From positions 1 to 14,435 of the forward strand of contig JAVCCX010000068.1 of the NCBI GenBank assembly GCA_030765245.1: a stretch of 14,435 nt of DNA. Direction: 5' to 3'. How positions within the stretch are numbered: position 1 is the stretch's first letter; every line of letters begins with the position of its first letter. Under the pieces are notes generated by a model. That model did not search any database, was not told the origin of the DNA, and saw nothing but the letters and a program-made list of their open reading frames with translations. Shown here piece by piece: positions 7,962 to 13,664 of this stretch. This DNA comes from Candidatus Zophobacter franzmannii. Lineage in GTDB: Bacteria; Cloacimonadota; Cloacimonadia; Cloacimonadales; JAFGVF01. Both the position numbers and the translations under genes were made by a program.

Positions 7962-8442
7962 TTAATTCACCTGCTTTGCCCGGAACTCAGCAGCTTTTTC
8001 TGTTTCACCTGTTTTTTCGTAAAGCTCTACCAATTTTCCGAGAGTGTCCTTCGTATCAGCATGCTCACCACCAAGCACTTTTTCAAATATGGTATATCCC
8101 CGAAGCAAAAGTGGCTCTGTCGCTTCGTACTTACCCTGACGCTCATACGCAAGTGCCAGATTATTGAGAGAGGTAGTCATCAGGGAAAATAGAACAGAAA
8201 GCATCTCCGGCAAATACGCTGACAAATCCACCGTTTCTCTCAATCTCATCAATCGGAAAGCCAAATACTGCTTCCATAAAGCGAGAAAGCTCTTCCGCAC
8301 CTGCTTTACCATGCTTCCGAAATTCATTGCCAATTTTAGTAAAATCAGCTATATCAAAGAAAAGAACAAAGCCATTCAATTGCCCTGAATAGATTTCACT
8401 CTCATACTTGTTTAAAATAAATGTTGGAATATAGCGTATCAT
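7962..8442 (-). pseudogene. Class III nucleotide cyclase / TPR gene remnant, internal deletion
   Basis: The minus strand from ATG 8442 encodes about 90 residues of a class III adenylate/guanylate cyclase domain. FFDIADFTKI has metal-binding Asp30 and VFAGDAF has Asp80; the frame then stops at TAA near 8161. From about 8175 a different frame continues with kinesin-light-chain-type TPR sequence (SLNNLALAYERQGKYEATEP, then EKVLGGEHADTKDTLGKL) to TAA at 7962. Cyclase, central ATPase-like part and C-terminal TPRs occur in one polypeptide in known multidomain cyclases. The simplest account is an internal deletion joining the head of such a gene to its tail out of frame. The second half of the catalytic domain is missing, so cyclase activity is not expected. 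A good ribosome site (GGAGG, 7-base spacer) and a promoter-like sequence are still present, so a truncated 93-aa peptide could be made. Confidence 0.8.
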
Positions 8443-8536
8443 CTGAAATCCTCCGATAATTTAATTTTGTAATTGTGTCTGCAGTTTGTAGAACTGCCTT
8501 TGTTAAATATATTCAAACTTAATTAGGCTGATGTTA

Positions 8537-8566
8537 GAATTACACAAATGTTAGTTATAATGTCAA
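8537..8566 (-). promoter_or_regulatory. Promoter-like site upstream of the cyclase remnant
   Basis: On the minus strand TTGACA (8566-8561) and TAATTC (8542-8537) are separated by 18 bases. It would give a leader of roughly 90 bases before ATG 8442. The -35 is perfect and the -10 moderate. If active, it suggests that transcription of the remnant has outlived its coding capacity. Confidence 0.35.
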
Positions 8567-8749
8567 TGATTTTTTTGTTTTCGGATACAGTCGTTAATTC
8601 TCAAGTCCATGCAATTGCTCTCTTTCAGCTTTTTACTTTTGTATTTAGGTCTGTCTCGCAACGAAGTGCGTGTCCATCTTACCCTTGGCAAAGATTGATG
8701 GCTGAGCGAAGCGAATACTTGCATTGGTGAAGAAAAAGAACAACAAATT

Positions 8750-8873
8750 CAGCCCGTGAAGGGCTGTTATTTTTGGGGAATCATTACCATAGGTCATTCG
8801 ACCTATGGCTATTCATATTCAGCCCATTCCGGGCTGGGGATCAATACAGAAAAAGGGCATAAGATATTATGCC
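8750..8873. repeat. Cluster of four short perfect palindromes
   Basis: Four separate stem-loops lie within 124 bases. They are CAGCCC/GGGCTG (8750-8766, loop 5), CCATAGGTC/GACCTATGG (8787-8808, loop 4), CAGCCC/GGGCTG again (8820-8836, loop 5) and GGCATAA/TTATGCC (8856-8873, loop 4). All arms are perfect and the first and third share the same arms. None is followed by a T-tract, so they are not ordinary terminators. They resemble REP/palindromic intergenic repeat families, but the family cannot be named from one window. Confidence 0.75.
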
Positions 8874-8888
8874 AAACTATATTCTTAG

Positions 8889-9001
8889 ATCTCTATTTGT
8901 CACCCTGCCTGTCAGGTCGTAGCCTTTGGCGAAGACTGAAGCGAAACAGAGTGAATTCGGGTCTCTCCTATATCTTAAGTTTCTAAAGAGTAAATAGAGA
9001 T
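8889..9001. repeat. Long-range inverted repeat
   Basis: ATCTCTATTT at 8889-8898 is the exact reverse complement of AAATAGAGAT at 8992-9001. They enclose about 93 bases that contain CACCCTGCCTGTCAGG and a GAAGACTGAAGCGAAACAG stretch. The arrangement could be the border of a small non-coding repeat unit. Ten bases is short enough for chance in AT-rich DNA. Confidence 0.35.
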
Positions 9002-9145
9002 TCCCCCACGCGTTGCACTTAGTCGGGACGACAGCTATTCTCAATTCTCAGGAAATCCTTAGGCTGGATACTTTTAAGGGTAACTTCTCAGCACTAATTA
9101 ATTTAGTCTCAACCAATTACGACACCAATATCTCGCCTATTCAAG

Positions 9146-9206
9146 ACGCGTGCCCCACGCGTTAGCCACCCGTTACCCACCCGTGGGTCTCCCGTGGAAA
9201 GCCACG
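9146..9206. repeat. Three consecutive GC-rich palindromes
   Basis: ACGCGTG/CACGCGT (9146-9162, loop CCC), ACCCAC/GTGGGT (9175-9188, loop CC) and CGTGG/CCACG (9193-9206, loop AAAG) follow one another. They are distinctly richer in G+C than the surrounding DNA. They lead directly into the DnaA-box-like pair at 9209-9229. No coding frame explains them. Confidence 0.65.
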
Positions 9207-9208
9207 AG

Positions 9209-9229
9209 TTATCCACAAGTTGTGCATAA
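9209..9229. promoter_or_regulatory. Inverted pair of DnaA-box consensus sequences
   Basis: TTATCCACA (9209-9217, + strand) and TGTGCATAA (9221-9229, i.e. TTATGCACA on the - strand) both fit the DnaA-box consensus TTATNCACA. They face each other across 3 bases and together form a 21-base palindrome with one mismatched pair. No dnaA, dnaN or AT-rich unwinding element is visible, so this is a candidate binding site rather than an origin call. Confidence 0.35.
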
Positions 9230-9316
9230 GTCATAAACGATAAATTCACTCGTCTTTAACAACCGAAGTATTAACTGGTATTATGATTCAATCAAATTGT
9301 GTCATTGTTGGGACAT

Positions 9317-9451
9317 CTAAATAGATGTGGAAGATGAGGTGGGCATATTTAATGAAGTCCGTTTTTGCTTTGCTCTGACAAACTCCATAAACAGATTTAA
9401 GTCTTGTTTGGGAAATGATGCTTTAGCTTCATCCTCGAAGCTTGCACCATA
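9317..9451 (-). pseudogene. Possible C-terminal coding remnant
   Basis: On the minus strand an open frame reads YGASFEDEAKASFPKQDLN and then LFMEFVRAKQKRTSLNMP before stopping at 9317. Its charged, helix-like composition looks more protein-like than the neighbouring intergenic frames. There is no ATG or ribosome site at its beginning, and the frame is interrupted at the amt-side terminator. I do not recognise a family. It may be the tail of a lost gene or chance. Confidence 0.2.
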
Positions 9452-9456
9452 AATTG

Positions 9457-9486
9457 AAAAAGGGGTGATTTAACTCACCCCTTTTT
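9457..9486 (-). terminator. Intrinsic terminator downstream of the Rh-type channel gene
   Basis: AAAAAGGGGTGA (9457-9468) pairs perfectly with TCACCCCTTTTT (9475-9486) around a 6-base loop, giving a 12-bp stem with A-tract and T-tract on both sides. It lies 24 bases beyond the stop codon of the minus-strand gene and would work in either direction. Confidence 0.85.
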
Positions 9487-9510
9487 ATATATTACTTAAC
9501 AATTATTAAA

Positions 9511-10671
9511 TTATACTTCGAGTTGATCCTCGTCATCATATGGTTTTCCCATTTTACCTGTAAGAGATACTATCTTACCTACAAGTAAGCCGGAAACTAA
9601 AGCAACAACGAGAGTAACAACGATACCCAAAAGCTGAGACTTAACATCAAGTCCCTTCACAACAAAGATAGCTACGAGTCCACCCATGATACCAGGGAGA
9701 CCGTGAAGATAGAGAACACCACATGTATCAACTTTCTTTAATAAATGCTGAAGCTTCTCTTTAATTACAGCGAAACCAAGAGTTGAAAGAAGTCCTGCAA
9801 GGATACCAATCACAAATGCGATTGGAGCAATGGTTACATCACAAGTTGAACCTATGGCAACACCACCGGCAAGAGTAGCATTGGCGATATCTTCAGGAGA
9901 TACTTTCTTGCGAAGTCCAACAGATGCAAAATAAGTTGCAAGAGTAGAACCACAGAGAGCAAGTACAACATTGATAACTGTTGGGATTAGGTCTTTGGGA
10001 GCAACAAGTGCTGCACAAAAACTAGGCCAGAAGATCCAGAGGAGCATACTACCAAGTAAAGAAAAGCGATCACTGGTAGCATCAGATGGAACTTCACATT
10101 TATACTCTTTCTTAGATGTTAAGGAGAAAATAAGACCAAAGCCAAAGATAGCACCAAAAGCGTGAATAACTATTGAGCCACCTGTATCAGCGATTGCATC
10201 TATAGGAATCAAACCTAAACCACCTGAAAGGAGAATCCATTCATTAAACACATAGAATGGAACAAAGAGGAGTCCAAGTAGGATATATTGATAAACTTTC
10301 ATGCGCCCTAAAACAGCTCCGGCACAGATTAAAAGTGAGGCTGCTGCAAATTCAGCTAAGATTAAGCTGTTAATCGCAGGTCCCGGATGTGAGAACAAAC
10401 CTGTGTGTTCCACGAGGAAGTAGGTTGGAATCGCAATACTAACCATCATATAGGTCGCAGTTATAGCACTTCTACCATACTTCTTTACGAATACCATTAA
10501 GAAACCGAAACCGGCTAAAAGCATAGCCATGATATGGATTGAGCGGAAATACTTCTGTACCTGGATAACTTCATCAAGCTTTGAGCTTGCTTCAACCTCT
10601 GTTGCTATACAAAGTCCAACAACAGATAGAAGAAGAAACGTTAGGATAACTACTTTCACTGTCTTGTTCAT
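9511..10671 (-). CDS. Rh-type ammonia/ammonium channel
   Basis: This 386-aa membrane protein of the Amt/Mep/Rh superfamily should form a trimer conducting ammonia or ammonium across the inner membrane. It begins with a hydrophobic signal-like segment (residues 1-23), followed by about eleven transmembrane helices. The pore residues are present: Asp162 in DTGG, first pore His170 (IHAFGAIFG) and second pore His323 (YLHGLPG). These wordings match Rh proteins rather than AmtB: DxGGSxxIHxFGAxFG instead of DFAGGTVVH, WPSF, NATLAGGVAIGSTCD and DTCGVLYLHG. ATG 10671 has AAGGAG 5-6 bases upstream and a promoter-like pair before it. No glnK/glnB lies next to it, unlike many amtB loci, so PII control is not indicated. 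Rh proteins are known in a few bacteria such as Nitrosomonas. The choice of Rh over Amt is fairly secure; the transported form (NH3, NH4+ or CO2) is inferred. Confidence 0.9.
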   Translation of the reverse strand: MNKTVKVVILTFLLLSVVGLCIATEVEASSKLDEVIQVQKYFRSIHIMAMLLAGFGFLMVFVKKYGRSAITATYMMVSIAIPTYFLVEHTGLFSHPGPAINSLILAEFAAASLLICAGAVLGRMKVYQYILLGLLFVPFYVFNEWILLSGGLGLIPIDAIADTGGSIVIHAFGAIFGFGLIFSLTSKKEYKCEVPSDATSDRFSLLGSMLLWIFWPSFCAALVAPKDLIPTVINVVLALCGSTLATYFASVGLRKKVSPEDIANATLAGGVAIGSTCDVTIAPIAFVIGILAGLLSTLGFAVIKEKLQHLLKKVDTCGVLYLHGLPGIMGGLVAIFVVKGLDVKSQLLGIVVTLVVALVSGLLVGKIVSLTGKMGKPYDDEDQLEV

Positions 10672-10698
10672 ACAATCTCCTTAATTAATGCTGTTGCT

Positions 10699-10727
10699 TA
10701 AATAGATAATTTAGTTACTTAAGTCAA
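10699..10727 (-). promoter_or_regulatory. Promoter of the Rh-type channel gene
   Basis: On the minus strand TTGACT (10727-10722) and TATTTA (10704-10699) are separated by exactly 17 bases, and the -10 lies about 28 bases upstream of ATG 10671. I see no obvious binding site for a nitrogen regulator. Confidence 0.42.
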
Positions 10728-10777
10728 CTATTATTCTTACTAAGGGATTATGAACCTTTAAACCGTGTCCTACAAAT

Positions 10778-10809
10778 GCTAATGGGCAGGTCTGAGCCTG
10801 CCCATTAGC
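10778..10809 (-). terminator. Strong 13-bp hairpin after the secreted-protein gene
   Basis: GCTAATGGGCAGG (10778-10790) pairs perfectly with CCTGCCCATTAGC (10797-10809) around a 6-base loop. It lies 16 bases past the stop of the minus-strand gene and upstream of the channel promoter. On the minus strand it is followed by ATTTGTAGG, a poor T-tract. It is therefore either an atypical terminator or a 3'-end stabilising hairpin separating the two genes. Confidence 0.5.
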
Positions 10810-10824
10810 TATAATTATTTATGA

Positions 10825-12201
10825 TTACTTCAATAATACCATCTTCTTTGTATGGGTATAGCTCCCGTGATTCAACTTATAAAAATAGAAACCTGAAGGT
10901 ACATCTCTATTAAGTTCATCCTTACCATTCCAAGTAACTGAGTATGAACCAGATTTGCTTGCAAATTCATTATATCCAAAGTGCTTGATTCTCTTACCTA
11001 AGACATTGTAGATATCGATTGTCGCACCATTTGGATTATCAAGATTAAAACTAATGGTGGTTTCGGGATTGAATGGATTAGGGTGATTACCAAGCAAACC
11101 TATCTGGCTTACCGGTATCTCATCTTCTATTCCGGTTGATGGAGTATATGCTAAAGAGAACTCAATTGTGTCTTCATATTCTCCACCCAAAGTTGTTAAG
11201 ACGAGAATGAAATCAAGTTGATTGTCATTGTATGCATCAGGATCAATTGAAAAATCAAAGTAATAATCTAAACCAAAACCATCATCTTGAAGACCTAGAT
11301 AGTAATATGTTATCTCAAAACTATCATCTAAGACAACTTGCTCATCATTACTGGTTATACTTAGCATCGGATATTGAATTACTGCTCCACCCTGATTGCC
11401 AATATCAAGTCGGATATTGTTTATGGAATCATCAGAGATCTCTCCCCCATTACTATTGATGATATATTCATCGATAAAGACTTCAGGTGCATAGGCTATA
11501 AAGGGGATGTCATAGTGATTAACAGTTTGGTCACTGTAGAATGAATAAAACAGACTGAATTCATACTCATTCACTATTTCATTGCCTACTGTAAACTCAT
11601 ATGGGCCAAAGACGAGTTCGGCTTCAGGGGCTAAACTAGCGATTGCCCCATCAACAGGGTCCATAATGATGTCTGAATAGTTTGAGTAGATTGTGAAGTT
11701 GTTATTATAAGCATACTGTCCGCCAATATTCTTTAACCGCAGAGAAAACGATATGGTTTCACCATAGTCAATCTGCTCATCCCAGCCTGTATCCACTATA
11801 ACTTCATCGACTACGACATAAGCATAATCTAAAGAAGAGTGAGAGAACTCAGAGTCAATCTCTGTGATAACTGGAGAAATTGGAATGTTTATAAAATCAA
11901 CATCAGAATCTGCAATAGTAACATAACTCTCAAAATATCCCGCAAAGTAACCATCAATTGTATCGGTATAAATTCGATAGACTCCGGGAGTTACTCCTTC
12001 GATATCAAAGTTGCCGTTGTCATCTGTGGTATCAGTAAAATAAACATTCTCCCAACTATTAGGGGATGTTCTATGCATATATATGAGCAGTCCTGAGACG
12101 CCATTATTTGTAGTATCATCTAAGGCATATCCTGAAACATTCACTGCGAATCCCAGGATTGGAATTATAAGTATCAAAAATGCTATTGTTAGTGTTTTCA
12201 T
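10825..12201 (-). CDS. Secreted sorting-domain protein with carboxypeptidase-regulatory-like domain
   Basis: The 458-aa product is exported. A signal peptide (MKTLTIAFLILIIPILGFA) is followed by a CnaB/carboxypeptidase-regulatory-like beta sandwich (about 20-112; GYALDDTTNNGVSGLLIYMH, with the GNFDIEGVTPGVYRI turn). Two beta-rich stretches resembling CARDB/DUF11-type domains follow (about 125-235 and 240-352; ETISFSLRLKNIGG). It ends in a type IX secretion sorting domain (about 365-458; HPNPFNPETTISF, WNGKDELNRDVPSGFYFYKL, KKMVLLK). The whole chain is acidic and rich in Asp, Tyr and Asn with few Cys, as expected for a surface protein. ATG 12201 has AAGAGG with a 5-base spacer. No enzymatic motif is visible, so a structural or adhesive role is guessed rather than shown. 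The neighbouring genes give no further clue. Confidence 0.85.
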   Translation of the reverse strand: MKTLTIAFLILIIPILGFAVNVSGYALDDTTNNGVSGLLIYMHRTSPNSWENVYFTDTTDDNGNFDIEGVTPGVYRIYTDTIDGYFAGYFESYVTIADSDVDFINIPISPVITEIDSEFSHSSLDYAYVVVDEVIVDTGWDEQIDYGETISFSLRLKNIGGQYAYNNNFTIYSNYSDIIMDPVDGAIASLAPEAELVFGPYEFTVGNEIVNEYEFSLFYSFYSDQTVNHYDIPFIAYAPEVFIDEYIINSNGGEISDDSINNIRLDIGNQGGAVIQYPMLSITSNDEQVVLDDSFEITYYYLGLQDDGFGLDYYFDFSIDPDAYNDNQLDFILVLTTLGGEYEDTIEFSLAYTPSTGIEDEIPVSQIGLLGNHPNPFNPETTISFNLDNPNGATIDIYNVLGKRIKHFGYNEFASKSGSYSVTWNGKDELNRDVPSGFYFYKLNHGSYTHTKKMVLLK

Positions 12202-12375
12202 GTTAACCTCTTAATAATAAGTTAGCCAACTGAAACATTTAGGCAAATCATTAATAATCCCACCTAAGGATAGTCCACACAACAAGCATATGACGATTTC
12301 AATCAGAAAAAACTTGGACAGAGAAGTGCAAGGCTATAGATTTGGACAAACAAATGGCTTAAGTTAGGAGGAAAT

Positions 12376-13593
12376 GTGAATTACAGAAAGTATGATCATG
12401 AGAAGGATAAAGATTCTCTATTCCGAATTTGCAACGAAATCGGCTGGGCAAAGAAGCCCGAAACATTTTGGTTAACTGAGTATATCCCCAAGACTAGAAC
12501 ACTTGTCTCAGATCTAAATGGTCAAGCTGAATGCTTCGCTAATTCTGTCTTAGGTAATTATTATTATCTAGGACAAAAGCTTACTCTATCTGCTATTAAT
12601 GGTATTGGAACAAGTCTCGTTGCCAGAAAGCAGAGATTAGCATCTAAACTAACAGTTGCGAAAATTGTGGAAGATGTCATGGATGGTGCTGATATTGCCG
12701 GACTAGGTTTCTTTGAACAAGGATATTACGATCAATTTGGCTTTGGTAACAATGGCTACGAACACATAGTACGCTTTACACCATCGAGTCTCAAGTTAAA
12801 GCGTGACATCCCTGTTCCGGTGCGCATTGGTATAGAGCATGCTAGCGAAATCTATGAAGTTAGAGCCAATAGACATAGAGTGCATGGAAATGTTGTCCTA
12901 CCAGAAATATGTAATACTGGTGATCTCCAAGATGGTGACAACTATCAGGGCTATGGATTTAGAGATGAGGACGGAACCCTTACTCATCTAATTTGGGTTT
13001 ATGGTAGAGGAAGTGAGCATGGAATGTTTAGAATCTATCTACTCTATCAAAACTATGAACAGTTTCTCGATCTACTTGCACTAATTAAAAGCTTTGGTGA
13101 TCAGATAACTATTGCCAGAATCTCCGAACCACCGGGGATTCAGATTCAAGACTTCTTGAATCAACCCTTCACATACAGGAGACTAACTACAAAATCACCG
13201 TATGAGAATTCCATTAAAGCTACCAGTTGGTCCCAGGTGAGGATATTGAATCTTGAGAATTGTATTAGTAAACTTAAGACTATAAAACCGGTCAGTTTCA
13301 ACTTAAAGCTCTCTGATCCTATAGTTAAGTATCTACCTGAGAATTCACCATGGGCTGGTATCGGGGGTGAATATATCGTAAGACTTGGCTCTGAATCAAT
13401 GGTTGAGAAAGGAGTGGATAATTCATTGCTGACCCTTGAAGCATCTGTAGGAGCATTTACTCGCCTATGGGCCGGAGTTTTAAAGGCAACCCAGTTGAGA
13501 TACTCTGATGAGCTTTTTGCCCATCAAGAGCTACTTACGGAACTTGATGAGGCAATTAACCTGCCTATCCCCCGCTTCGATTGGGACTTCTAG
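12376..13593 (+). CDS. Eis-like GNAT N-acetyltransferase with SCP2-like C-terminal domain
   Basis: The 405-aa length, domain order and motifs fit the Eis family of acetyl-CoA-dependent acetyltransferases. An N-terminal GNAT domain (about 1-135) is followed by a second GNAT-like domain (about 145-285) and a C-terminal SCP2-like domain (about 290-400). The GNAT core reads LTLSAINGIGTSLVARKQRL. A YYDQFGFG segment (117-124) matches the Eis YGRFGYG loop, placing Tyr118 at the general-acid Tyr position. The chain ends in Phe; in mycobacterial Eis the terminal Phe carboxylate is the base. The glycine normal in the R-R-x-G acetyl-CoA loop seems replaced (ARKQRLASKL). The start is GTG 12376 with AGGAGG at 12366-12371. 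An overlapping ATG at 12374 is followed at once by TGA, so it cannot be used. The substrate (aminoglycoside, lysine or polyamine) cannot be inferred. Confidence 0.82.
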   Translation: MNYRKYDHEKDKDSLFRICNEIGWAKKPETFWLTEYIPKTRTLVSDLNGQAECFANSVLGNYYYLGQKLTLSAINGIGTSLVARKQRLASKLTVAKIVEDVMDGADIAGLGFFEQGYYDQFGFGNNGYEHIVRFTPSSLKLKRDIPVPVRIGIEHASEIYEVRANRHRVHGNVVLPEICNTGDLQDGDNYQGYGFRDEDGTLTHLIWVYGRGSEHGMFRIYLLYQNYEQFLDLLALIKSFGDQITIARISEPPGIQIQDFLNQPFTYRRLTTKSPYENSIKATSWSQVRILNLENCISKLKTIKPVSFNLKLSDPIVKYLPENSPWAGIGGEYIVRLGSESMVEKGVDNSLLTLEASVGAFTRLWAGVLKATQLRYSDELFAHQELLTELDEAINLPIPRFDWDF

Positions 13594-13617
13594 TAACATA
13601 AAACAATATAATTGATA

Positions 13618-13645
13618 AAGGGGTGATTCAATTGACTCACCCCTT
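13618..13645. terminator. Bidirectional terminator between convergent genes
   Basis: AAGGGGTGA (13618-13626) pairs with TCACCCCTT (13637-13645), and the intervening TCAATTGA (13628-13635) is itself a palindrome. The 28 bases are thus a near-perfect inverted repeat with one mismatched pair. It lies between the stops of the Eis-like gene (13593) and the converging sorting-domain gene (13665). The stem GGGGTGA/TCACCCC is the same as in the terminator at 9457-9486. Confidence 0.8.
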
Positions 13646-13664
13646 CTCTATTTTACTTTAATTA

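Larger units (their letters stand above)
8443..9456. other. Gene-poor, palindrome-rich intergenic block
   Basis: I find no intact gene in this ~1 kb. Short open frames at 8548-8730 (+) and 8756-8986 (+) have no ribosome site or family resemblance, and the second runs through several palindromes. The block contains two clusters of short inverted repeats (8750-8873 and 9146-9229). It also has a pair of similar sequences TTGGC(A/G)AAGA(T/C)TGA at 8685-8698 and 8926-8939, each followed closely by AGCGAA, and an 11-base direct repeat CCCCACGCGTT at 9004-9014 and 9153-9163. A 7-bp-arm palindrome lies at 9313-9328. The block looks like accumulated intergenic repeats beside a decayed gene. Confidence 0.7.

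Noticed and set aside
8548..8730. 60-codon open frame on the + strand
   Set aside because: It has no ribosome site, no recognisable composition or family, and runs through repeat-like sequence and the back of a promoter-like site.
8756..8986. 76-codon open frame on the + strand
   Set aside because: It starts in the loop of one palindrome and crosses three more; the predicted protein is an artefact of repeat DNA.
9209..9229. Chromosomal replication origin
   Set aside because: Only two DnaA-box matches, no dnaA/dnaN or AT-rich unwinding region nearby. Kept only as a candidate binding site.
8740..9230. CRISPR array
   Set aside because: The palindromes differ from each other, are irregularly spaced and have no uniform spacers or cas genes.
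12314..12340. Promoter for the Eis-like gene (TTGGAC, TATAGA)
   Set aside because: The spacer is only 15 bases and the -35 is weak. TAGATTTG at 12338-12345 fits a Bacteroidetes-type -7 element, but the matching -33 is unclear.
12374..12379. ATG start for the Eis-like gene
   Set aside because: ATG 12374 is followed directly by TGA; the overlapping GTG 12376 opens the long frame with a good ribosome site.
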